Source of the DNA: Micropterix aruncella
Taxonomy: Eukaryota; Arthropoda; Insecta; Lepidoptera; Micropterigidae
Reading direction: 5' to 3'
DNA length: 64,000 nucleotides
Assembly: GCA_944548615.1 (NCBI GenBank)
Contig: OX155979.1
Coordinates: 13,569,766-13,633,765, forward strand
Shown here piece after piece: positions 12,201-24,200 of the stretch (its first letter is position 1; each line of letters starts with the position of its first letter). The translations under genes and the position numbers were made by a program. The notes beneath the pieces are model-generated. The model was not told where the DNA came from and searched no databases. It saw only the letters and a program-made list of their open reading frames with translations.

Positions 12201-15200
12201 TGTCGAATTTGAGCCGACAAAACGTCATTTGCGGGAAGCAATGCTTTTCTGCTTTCATCTTAAGAAAACTGCCGCAGAATGTCATAGATTGCTGCTGGAG
12301 GCTTATTATTATTATTATTTATTCTGGACAGGCAGCTCTGCTGATACGTCCAGATCAGATCTTGTAAAGCTAAACAATATTAACAATATAATATAAACAA
12401 TATTAACAAGTTTTTAGGTACAAATCGAGTCTGTTTTTAAATTGATTGACAGAGATTGCACTAATCACTTCAAATGGTAGTTTATTCCACATGTCCACCA
12501 CTCTATTTGGCAGAACGTTCTTAAGAGGATTGGATTTAAATTTTGTACGGTTGAGTTTTTTGTTGTGACCTCGAAGATTTGTGTTGACGTTGAATTTGTA
12601 AATATTCTTCAGTGCAGGTACATCGTAATAATGTGTTAGAATTTTATATGTCTCAATCAGGTCCCCTCTTTGTCTTCTTTGTTTGAGTGTAGTAATTCCA
12701 AGTAATTTCAAGCGATCTTCATAATTCCTATTCTTCAGGCCCACTGGCATTTTGGTTGCCCTTCGCTGTACCTTTTCCAGGATATCTACATCTTTGAAAA
12801 AGTAAGGGTTCCAGATCTGATAGCCATACTCAAGAATAGGTCTCACATATGCCTTGTAGATCTTGATAAAAACCTCTATTGATAGATGTTGGAAAGCCTT
12901 CCTTATTAGATAGAGAATAGAGTTGGCTCTTTTAGCAATTGCAATTATGTGTTTCTCCCATTTGAGATCATCAGTAATTGTTATTCCAAGATCTTTTTGT
13001 TGCTTGACTGCTTCTAGTTGGGCGTTTGCCAGAAAATATTGTTTGTTGGGGTTGCTTTTCCCGATATGAAGCACTACACATTTCTCAACGTTTAAGGTAA
13101 GCAACCAATCTTCCGTCCACGCTTTGATCTTGTCAAGATCTTGCTGAAGCTGTCCACTGCATAGAATAGGATTGGCGAAGAATTTTGTGTCATCGGCAAA
13201 GTAGCTGCTCTGCGATGCGATTGAGGCTTGAAGATCCGTAATATACAAGGTGAACAAATCAAAACTATGGGACTAGCTTACGGGAAATTTACTCTGACAG
13301 AAAGGACTGTTGAGACTTAGCTTCCATATATTAGGTCTTTGAATTGAAAACTTAGATTTTTTGTGATACTTAACATTTATTTCGAAGCAAATTGGAAAGT
13401 GCATTTTATTAAATGTATATTGTCCATCGCTAGCTATGACGTTTTCTCATCTTTCTGGCAAGAGACAGATTCCCCGGCGGAAGAAGTCTTCGTCCTTGGG
13501 GGCTATCTACGAATCCAGCCATTTTTCAATATCCTCGAAAGACTAGAAGCGCTGCTCGGAAAGGCCATGGGCCATTGACTGGAACAAATAGTGGTCGGAT
13601 GGCGCAATATCTGGGGAGTACGGCGGGTGAGGTAGGATGTCCCAGCGAAGCGTTTCCAGGATGGCCGAGCATATTCCGGCCGTTTTATCTTCACAGCATC
13701 GCTCAAATTCTTGAGCTGAGCTGGATAGCGATCGCCCGTGATGGTTTCTCCCAGTTTCAGCAGCTCGTGTTAGATGACACCCTTTTGGTCCCACCGAATG
13801 CAAAGCATTACCTTGGATCCGTGGTTGTCTCTCTTTGACGTGGCTCTTTGAGGTCGATGGAAGTGATTCACCGGGGTACGAGCGATATTTTTTGCGTTTG
13901 AACTTCTCGTAAAAGATCCAATTTTCGTCGCCGGGGATTATTACGGCAAAGGAGCATTTCACAAGTCATGAAACGTCTTTCGTTGTCTTTTGGCTTCAAC
14001 TCGTGACGAACCCAATGCCCTTACTTTTGAATGACTCCCATAGATTTTAAACGTCTCAAAGCGATTGAGGGATGAACATTAAGCACTTCACTTATCTTTG
14101 CCAGCATCAGACTCGAATCTTCATGGAGTATGGACTCCAATTCGGCTTCTTCAAATGTTTGCTCCTGGCCTGGGCGCTCTTTGTCTTGCACGTCGAAATC
14201 ACCACTTTTGAATCGGAGAAACCAATTCTTAACAGTCCTTTCTAAATAGTATATGGACCGGAACCCTTGTTGCCCATACCCCAGGCCCAAATAAAAACAT
14301 GGCTATGCAGGAACACCGATGAAACCCACCTTACAGAATGGAAAAAAAACGCAGGATGCAGGCAAACAAAGAACGCGGTTCCGGAAGCGTCCAAAAAACT
14401 TGCCCGCAACCTCACCAGATTAAAAAGGGACGAAATGCGTAAAGTCATAGGTACTATGACAGGCCACTGTCCCCTAAACAAACACCTGTTTACCATAGGT
14501 GTGACAGACAGCCCTCTATGCAGAGGATGCATGGAGGAAGAAGAAACGCCACAGCACGTGCGTGGCAGAGCAACGGGCAAGAATACTACAATCTCCAGCA
14601 TCTGTCCCGGAGGCCTGTAGCAACCCAAACAGGCTGCTAACCTTCTGGGACAGCCTGGGTTGGCTGGAGTAACATAAATAGAAACATGAGCCACGCACAA
14701 CGGCCCAATCAAGAGGCTAAGTGCGGGAAATAGCCCAGGAAAACTAACTAACAGTTTTTTCTGTCGGAGTAAATTCCCCGTAAGCCTCCAGCAGCAATCT
14801 ATGGCATTCTGCTGCAGTTTTCTTAAGATTAAATTATTAGGTATTTCTCAAAATTATTTATTAGGTAACAGGACGAACTTCATGAAAAAGTGATATTGTT
14901 AGTATTATCATTATTATTATTTATTCTAGACAGGCAGCTTTGCGGACGTCCAGATCAGCTCTTGTAAAGCTCAACGATATTAACAATCGGCAATATAAGC
15001 AATATTAACAAGTTTTTAGTTACAAATCGAGTCTGTTTTTAAATTGTTTGACAGAGTTTTGCACAAATCACTTCAAATGGTAGTTTATTCCACTTGTCCA
15101 CAACTCCACCACTCTATTTTGCAGAACGTTCTTAAAAGGATTAGATTTAAATTTTGTTGTGAACTCAAAGATTTGTGTTGACGTTGAATTTATAAATATT

Positions 15201-18200
15201 ATTTAGTCCAGGTACATCGAAATAATGTGTTAAAATTTTAAGTCTCAATCAGGTCCCCTATTTATCTTCTTTGTTTTAGAATAGTAATTCTAAGCTATCT
15301 TTATAATTCATATTTTTCAGGCCCACTGGCATTTTGGTGGCCCTTCACTTTTCCAGGATATCTACATCTTTGCATAAGTAGGGGATCCAGATCTGATAGC
15401 CATACTCAAGAATAGGTCTCACATATGCCTTGTAGATCTTAATAATCAAGGTACAGGGTATTTTGACTAAAAACCCCATTTATACTGCAGGGTTGGCAAA
15501 AACCCGGGTTTTATCAAAAAATATCTGCCCACTGGGTTATTTCGGGTTTTTTCATTGATTTTCGGGCTTTTTTGGGGAATTTCGGGTTTTTTCGGAGATA
15601 ATGAGAATTTTAAATTAATATATTTTAATTTTACATTTTATTTTATTTTATTACCATTTTATTGCCTTGTTTCTCCCAATCCAAATCTATTTACTACTGA
15701 ATAAAGTTGTAACACTACCATGAAGGAAATTCCCCCGAAAATCGTTATTGCCAGTTGTCGGGGAGATCCCCTTTATTTTCACAACAGGATAAGAGTTAAC
15801 ACTAACAACTGCTAGTGGCGCTGTTTCGGCGCAAAAGTATTGAGAAGTAGTGCTGGCAGTGTTTTGGCGCGAAAGTATTGAGTAGTAGTGCAAACAATTT
15901 TAGAACTAAATAGTGTATATTGTGTGTATAAGGGTCTTTTTGCATCTGTTGCCTATCCACGTAACAATATTATCCATAAGTTATCTTATAAATCATGCCA
16001 AAAGTAGTCGGCATTACACTTGTCCGGCCAGTTCTGCATAAATTGAAAGACTTCTGTACACTTGGATTGGCCTGGAGTAAATTACGGAACGGACTGGGTG
16101 TGTCAAAATACATCCTTTTTTTTTCTTTTTGATAAAATATAATATAAATGCTATATCCGTTCATTGATTTAATTATTATATACAAGTATTTTTTCAAAAA
16201 CCCACATTCGTCAAAAACCCTCAGGTTTTTTCAGGTGGGTTTTACCCAATTTAACCCAGTGGGTTTTTTCGGGTTGGGGAAAATCAAGCCAACCCTGATT
16301 TATAGCATTGAGGATTTCGACAATATCAATTTTTCGCAGCTCTATTGACCTACTTGACTATTATTATTCCTTATTCTTTCTATTATTGACTATTTTACAA
16401 TTGCGTTTTTTTTTCTTCTTCTGTGAGAGTGGCCACCCTTCACTTGACTCCAATTGATTGTGTGCGAAGGGTGGTTCTCATCAAGTTGTTTTCTCCGTTA
16501 TTGAAAGTCGTTGCAGTTGAAGTTGAAGTGTTTATTCAGAAGGTCTGTAGTAGGTTGCCAGTTCGTAACGCCTCGGTCAGTATTTCGCCGGTGTGTATGT
16601 AGTGTGGGCGCGAGGTGAAGTCGTGGTTGTGTGTCCGAAGTGTGAAGCGCCGCGATAGATTCGAAGATAATGAGGATCGCGTATACTATGCGTAGGTTGG
16701 TTGACTCGAAGGTAATGAAAAGCGCGAGTACTTGCAGATGAGCGGTTACTGTCCGCCAGGGAATGAATTTGATGTTTAGTCGCGGTAACTGCCCAACGAG
16801 GGAATGATATTGATCGATCGAAATGTACTGCGTTTTATATGGTATGCAGTGACGCAATAGTTATAAGTGGGGTGAGAAATGAGGGTGTTAATTCGTATCG
16901 ATCAGGAGAAATGACATTAGTCATCGTTTGACTGTGCATAAAATGCCGAATTTAGTTGGAAATCGATTGTAGCTGACTCGTGTATATTCGAGCGAATTTG
17001 CGGTTTCGATTCTGTAGAAATTACTTTTTTGTTGTGGGTATGTTGGACTGAGGCTCCAACACTTCTAACTATTGGCTATTGACTATAATTATTATTACTG
17101 ATTTGTTTGTATTTGTGTTATTTCTTTAAAATATCTTCCCGTATGATAATTTGTGAAATTATCCAATATTTGTTTGATTATTTAATACTATTGTCCACAT
17201 GAAAATTTTACGAAATTATGTAAGAATTTTGATTGAAAATTTTGGAAAATGTTGTTTCCTCTATATAACCTAGAAAATCTGCACTTGGATGTTCAACGTT
17301 CATACCTTGCAATACCAACGTTCATATCTTATACCTTAATAAGTATTTATTTAATTATTATACTTGTTATTTTTATTAGTTTTGACCTAACCAAGTGTAG
17401 GAACTCCTATCAACTGGTTTGAAATAAAAAAAATAAAAAAAAACCTCCATTGACAGATGTTAGAAAGCCTTCCTTATTAGATAGAGAGTAGAGTTGGCTT
17501 TGCGCTTTATCCCATGGGAGATAAAATGGCCAAAGTCGTTATAACTCCCTGGGGTGGCAGGTTCGCCCGTAGCAATTGACACCCCTCAATATTTACGAAA
17601 TTATGTTTACACTTCCCTGGAAATCGCCAGATATAGGACTCAATACAATACAATACAATCAACTACTCCAGTAGGTAGGCATTCCTACACTTGGATGCGT
17701 CACAAAATTAAATGCTTAATATTTAATTATTAAAAACATAACTATCATGATAGTTGTCATGGCTGTAATATTATATTCAATATTACCTACTTACAAATAA
17801 TCAATCTATACTAATGTCGTTAAATAGTAAGAGAGAATAATATATTAAAATAGAAATGCAAATTCTATGTAGAATAATCGACGTAAAATAATTTTATTGT
17901 CAATCCAGCAATATGTCTTCGTATTTTTTAAACATAAATAGATGTATACTAAATTATATGAGAATTAGAATGTCAGCTATCATAATTCCGTTACATTTGA
18001 AATTTTACAAATGTTGCTAATTATCAACATGGAAAATAAACTCGGAATTTTCAAACGTCCTTATACCATAAATTGGGTTCCTTACCAAATTATTTATAAT
18101 TATCTTTTTAAATTGGTCCTCTCCAATGCTTTTCATTTTCTCTGGAATCTATTATTATAGAAGGACAAATTTTGGTGTATAAAACTATCGCACTTTGCTA

Positions 18201-21200
18201 AGTCGCTGTCGGTTTGTTTGGAGATTGGATTTATTCCTCGAATCGTGATGATGAAAATCACTATTCACCGGAACTTCTGCTAGGCGTCTACGAGCGTACG
18301 TAATATTTTGGTAGATGTAGGAAGAAAATAGAGTCATGATTCCGGATTCTACGAACAGCGGCTTACAAGAACTTCTTGGAGAGACTCTATATAAGGTGCG
18401 TACCGCTCTCCTCCAGAAAAGAGCGGTATATATTGAGATGTCAACCACAACGGGCGAACCCGTCACCGCAGGACGTTTTAACGATTCTTCATTCTATCGA
18501 CCGTGCAGTGAGCGTAGAAGACTTTGGACATAACAAATCCGACGTCTAGCTATGCCACAACCCGCAAGAAGCCAACGCCTTTACCGCGAGATAGCCAGTA
18601 ATGTTACCTGGCGGGCCGACACTCGCGCCCTTGCTTCCAATTGTCACCAGATTTCTCCGGTCTCTCGATTGGTTCCGAGTTCGAGGTCGCTTGCGCGGTC
18701 CTCTCCCTTACGAAGCGGTGAAACGGTGTGCACCGAATCTATCGCGGACCAAGGCGTCCTTTGCCCGACTCTGAACCGGGATCGGATGGCCAATGGTCAT
18801 TTCAAGAGCAGTCGCCGTAAGGTAGGCAACCACCCCCGCTCTATAGGAAACAATACAGTTCCCAGACTCCCCCGACTGTCGGAGAGCACAATCGATTGGC
18901 TTGCGCCGCTCGGTGCGCAGACCGTCCAGGAGCGCCAGAGGTTTGATCCCCAGGGGAGAATGGTTGACCCAGTGTCCTACCCAGGTTCGCACCCCGTGCG
19001 TGGAGGCCATCGGATGGGTGTTGACCCGTGAGTGTGACCGACCCTGAACACATGGGTCATCGTGGCCAACTCATCATGGGCCCATTAGCTCCCAAAAGAG
19101 CGGTATGAGAAAGTTCTGTCATTCAATTCAGCTCTTCGACGAGGCTTCCAGACGGGAGTTAAACTTTACGACCCGAGTTACATGGAATCAGCCCCGATTA
19201 ATGCACTTGTACAGCACTCCGTCCCGTGGTCTTTACTTACACATATGTTTTCATTTCAATCCAGGGTATTCTGCAGCAAACATAGGCCTAAGCAACAGAA
19301 GCCTATAAAACCAGCCGAACCCACCGTGCCAGCGGCTGAACAACCTTCAGAACCTATTGAAGATGATATTGCAACTCCCAAGGTCAAGACAGAAGATGTC
19401 ATGATCTACATTCCTTCTGACATTGGTAAGTAAACAGAAAACCTGAAGAAAATGTAGACTTCCCAATAGATTACTTATTATACTATTAGACTTCCCACTA
19501 GATTACGATATTGACTCTGCCATACTTGGTTTGTAGCAACACCCCTTCCACAGCTAGACATATTCTAGCTGGCTGCAAGGTGGCCTTGGATCAAGGACGG
19601 TACACTTACCGCCACGACAAAGTCCTTGCTGTTATTCGCGAGGTACTTAGCCTCTCAGTGGCTCGTGCCAACGAGGGTTCCACAGTATCCTCTAAACCCC
19701 CAATACAGTTTGTGCGGGTTGGCTCTAAAGGCAAAAAACATCTCACTGCAAAACCTTTCTCAATAATCGAGAAAGCTTCAGATTGGATTATGGAGGTCGA
19801 TTCGGTCTCTAAGCAGTATAAATTCCCTGAAAGTCTCCGATGCACAGCCCTGCGTCCAGATATAACTTTTTACTCTCAATCTCGGAAGATGGTCCTTATC
19901 GTAGAATTAACTGTTCCATGGGAATCAAATATCCCAAAAGACCACGAGTACAAATTAAATAAATACCATGGCCTCGCAAATGCCGTCACCCGGAACGGCT
20001 TCACTGTTCACCTTCACGCGGTGGAAGTAGGCGCTCGTGGCCTGCCAGCTAAATCTTTGTTTCACCTTTTTAAAGATCTTGAATGTGACCGACCCTGAAC
20101 ACATGGGTCTTCGTGGCCAACCCATCATGGGCCCGTTAGCTCCCAGGTAATAGGAAATAATAGGAAGGAAAATAAATAATTTGTTGAGGTATTGTTGGCT
20201 TCATTATTGTCTTCACCTCCACGCGTCGACTTTGGCACTCGTGGCCTCCCAGCCAAAATTCTGTTTCACCTCTTTAACCCTTCGAGTAGCGGCATAATTT
20301 CATGCCAGACCACGGCAATTTATTGGAATTTCTTGCAATATCGCCGCGCTCGGCAAAAAGTACTATAACTATGGAACTACTATAGCAATCATAAAAAGAA
20401 CAACTGTGTAATGATCGCATTGAAATTTCGTATTTCGAATATTGAAATCTCATTTTGTAAAACAATTAGATAATCTTCTTCTTTTATATAAAAATGAATC
20501 ACTAAGCGTTAGTCTCGCAAGATCTCGAAAATGACTCGACCGATTTGAATTATTATTTTTTTATTTTGTTTGCCTTGATTCAGGGGTGGTTTACAAAAAA
20601 AAATATTTTAAGAAAAATTAACAACTGAAAATCGAAAAAATTGAAATTGGTCATTTTGGGAAATGGGCCGTTTTTAATAGATAGCGTTCGCGGCAATCCT
20701 AATGTTTGACAGCTATTCATTCCGTGCAATCGTGTAAAATTTCAAAAAGTCAAAAAAGTCAAAATAGTCGAAAAAGTCAAAAAAGTCAAAAATGTCGAAA
20801 ACTTTGAAAAAGTCGGAAAAGTCGAAAAAGCATTTATATTTCATCATGTAAATTAAATACATTGAACTTATTTTAAGTATATGATTCGGCCATATTATAG
20901 ATTTCAATGAATTGGATTTGGAAGGTTGATTAGGATCAATAAACGCTTATGAAGAGTTACAATCAAATCAATTTTAGGTGGTCCGAAGTTCAGCGGGTCA
21001 TCTAGTATTTTATAAAATTGGTCTATTTAAGTGTATATATAAGTGGTAGGTCCGAATAATTTATTGTTAAAAAACATTTAATTTGTCGCGGAGCAACAAA
21101 CACACACAAAACCCACCTACTCAAAATACTATAAAAGGAAAGGACCGGAAGAAGACTCCACCCGAAAGCGGCAGGAAATGGTATCGCCGAGGTGCACTGG

Positions 21201-24200
21201 CAACACCGGAAATAAGGAGATGGCGACGTGCAATGCCATCACTAGGAATACCTACCCCGAACGCCCAATAATCAAACGCATCTTAAGTGCCTCCAACGAG
21301 GCGTTTATTTTATCATCACAAACAAGCCGTCAACGAGAAGCTAAAGCAAACATCGAAATCAGTGGAAGAAAGCAGTACAAATCGTCGCGAATCTATTCGC
21401 CGTGTTTCGCACGCAAGGTCACGAAGAAAACAAACGAAAACCACATCGCAGCGACTTCTCAGCAGAGAGCTTTTCATCTTATACCACAGCAGCCCGAAGA
21501 CTGGTGGCGAAGGGGAAGGTAACAACTGAGGGCGCCGCGACGCAGCATAAACTCAAAAAACACGAAGGAACTACTGCAGCAAACATGGCAACTTTCCAGC
21601 CTTTCGTCCGGTAGCTACTCGAAGTAGGTCGGGGGAGGGTAACGACTGGTGGCTTCTAGAAGCGAAAAACGTGCAAAATTAAATGTGCGAAACACTACAC
21701 AACCGAAGCTCAAGCGCCGCCCGAGGAACGTCAACACACGGGCACAGACGGCAGGCGACTGGCGTGTCGCGCGCCGGTTGGGGGTATATCTAGCGACCGA
21801 CCGCGAGTGAAGGAGACGGCGCGAGACGAGAGGGAGACGAGACGACCGCGGTCACGACGAATAATATATATAGGAAAATTATTCAATTTGTACTCCGCAT
21901 TTTGGAACGAAATAAACGACTACTGCAATTCAAACTCTTCGACTACTTGACTCATAACGACGGAAACCCTCGCGACAAATTTCTTAAAATTGCATAAAAA
22001 TATGCACATCTAGAGACGGGCCAAATTATTGCCTAGTTAGATGTGCTATTGGCAGGAAATGTCATGTAAGATGTGTTAAACCTCCCTATATTAATTATTA
22101 AATAATTTATATAATTATAAGATTACATGACCTATGAATGAACTGTATACCTAATCATAAGTATCTCAATAAATAAAATAATAAATATTAGATGCTTGAG
22201 CATTTTTGTAGGGATTAAGAGATTGCTATGAAAAGTAGCGTCAATTTTAAAAGCTGTTTTAACCCTTCGGCTACGTAACGACCAATATTGGCGACTTGCT
22301 CCCGGAGCGCACAGTAATATTATTTTCTAATTCGAACGCATCCTAAAATTCATATGAAATATCTCATTATTACCATAAATACATAGACGGCCGCTAGAAT
22401 AATTTCGCGCGTCATTTCGTGGATATTTCTGGTAAAATTCCATTGTCAAACATCATCATTTTTTTTCCCCAAGAAATCATAAAAAAAATGTTGGTTTTTA
22501 TGAGTTATTATCTAAATATTTTTGTATGTAAATAAGCAAAACGAAATATAACATTTGATAGAGAATCTAATAAAGATCACGATAGTATTTACAATTTATA
22601 AATACGGTTCTGTATTTTTCCATAAGACAAGTAAAATTCAGAATTGCTGAGTTTTTTTCACTTTTTCGACTTCCTCATATTTATTCATAATTATTTAATT
22701 GTTTTACAAAATGAGATTTCAATATTCTATATACTAAATTTCAATGCGATCATTGTACAGTTATTCTTTTTATGATTGCTATAGTAGTTCCATAGTTATA
22801 GTACTTTTTGTCGAGCGCGGCTATATTCCAAGAAATTTCAATAATTTGCCACGGTCTGCCATGAAATTATGCCGCTACTCGAAGGGTTAAAGAACTCATG
22901 GCTCTTGCTCAAATCTTAAAAAATATAAGATTTTCGTTTCATTGATTCACAGCTGCGGAAGAACTGAAAGCGGAAACCATTGAAGAGAAGTCGTTTCTTT
23001 CTGACACTGTCAGTCCGTCCTTTCGTCTGCGACTGGCATCTTTAAGTGAGCGAGACGATGGCCCAATGACATCTGAAGCTGAGTCTTCACCCGTCGTAAT
23101 CAATATCAGCTCTGGTGAGTCTTATGTCTAAATCAAATCAAATCAAATCAAGTTTATCTTCACTAAAACCTTATACAGAGTTGTTTAGCCATTAGCAACT
23201 AGGGTTGTCGACTACAGCGGGCGAGCCCGTCACCTCAGGAAGTTTTAACGATGGGTCGTTCTATCTCCCTGGAGTGGAACCTTGCTGTGGCGTAACAAAA
23301 CGCCTTGCAAACCTAATTCTCAAACAAATATGTTTAGAACAATCCGTCAACCACTGGAACAACACGCCAGGGGTGAGGGCGCTCACGGGGCATTGTGGCC
23401 TCAACAAACACATGTACAACCTCAAGCTCCGAGACCCAAAAATCTGCAGGTTCTGCCAAGGGGCCGAGGAAACTCCCCTGCACCTCATGTGCTAGTGTGG
23501 CCCGCTGATGCGTAAAAGATACACCCACTTGGGTGGTCATTACCTCCAACCTGAGGAGGTAAAACAATCTGGCGCCAAAAGCCTGTTGCGGTTCTTAAAT
23601 GACACGAGGCTTAGCGCAGAACTATAGTAGATGGCGAACACAATAGATCAGCAATGGTCGCAGTGTTACAAGGCTCATAAAGACCTTAGAAAAGCCCCAC
23701 ACAATAAATAAAAAAATCTCCCTGGAGTGAGCGCAGAAGACTTGGACAAAACAGTCCACCGTCTAGCTCCGCCACAAACCCGTAAGAGACCAACGCCTTA
23801 ACCGCGAGATAGCCAGGAGTGTTACCCAGCGGTCTTACACTCACGCCCTTACTTCCAATTGCGACCAAATTACTCCAGTCTCTCGATTGGTTTTGAGTTC
23901 GAGGTCGCTTGCGCGGTCCTCTCCCTTACGAAGCGGTGACACGGTGTAAACCGAATCTATCGCGGACCACGGCATCCTTTGCCCGGCTGTTCACCCGGGA
24001 TCGGGTAGCCGATTGTCGTTTCAAGAGCAGTCGCCGTAAGGTCTGCAACCACCCCGCTCTATAGGAAACAGATTTGCTTTCAGACTCCCCCGACTGTTAG
24101 TCAGAGTGCGCAATCGATTGGCTTATGCCACACGGTGCGCAGACCGTTCAGGAGCGCCAGAAGGTTGATTCCAAGGGGAAACTAACCATAAGGCCAGAGT

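Larger units (their letters stand above)
12202..13320 (+). mobile_element. mauritiana-type mariner 5' fragment (+), split by a LINE
   Basis: 12202-12305 encodes VEFEPTKRHLREAMLFCFHL and KKTAAECHRLLLEAY, the N-terminus of a Mos1-like transposase. Translation resumes at 13276 with YGKFTLTERTVET before a stop. GCTTA (12301-12305 and 13276-13280) is duplicated around the LINE 12306-13275. The 3' half is missing. Confidence 0.82.
13325..14835 (-). mobile_element. mauritiana-type mariner (-), split by an RNase H LINE
   Basis: The left terminus near 13331 is TTAGGTCTTTGAATTGAAAA. Minus-strand coding runs from about 14830 (LKKTAAECHRLLLEAY, YGEFTPTEKTV) to the insertion at 14749-14244, then ERTVKNWFLRFKSGDFDV, PGDENWIF, HPPYSPDIAPSDHYLF and MAHGLSEQRF. 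The third catalytic Asp of a D,D34D transposase lies in the SPDIAPSDH motif. Frames are broken, so it is a pseudogene. Confidence 0.85.

Noticed and set aside
16498..16857. 119-codon minus ORF as a host gene
   Set aside because: No domain, no splice partners, and it lies within a 2-kb retroposon-like insertion.
20713..20907. Minus ORF rich in Phe/Asp
   Set aside because: Same minisatellite type within a Helitron; no protein-like composition.
21178..21614. Three overlapping plus-strand ORFs
   Set aside because: They lie within the solo LTR and run in several frames of the same sequence; an LTR is not expected to code.
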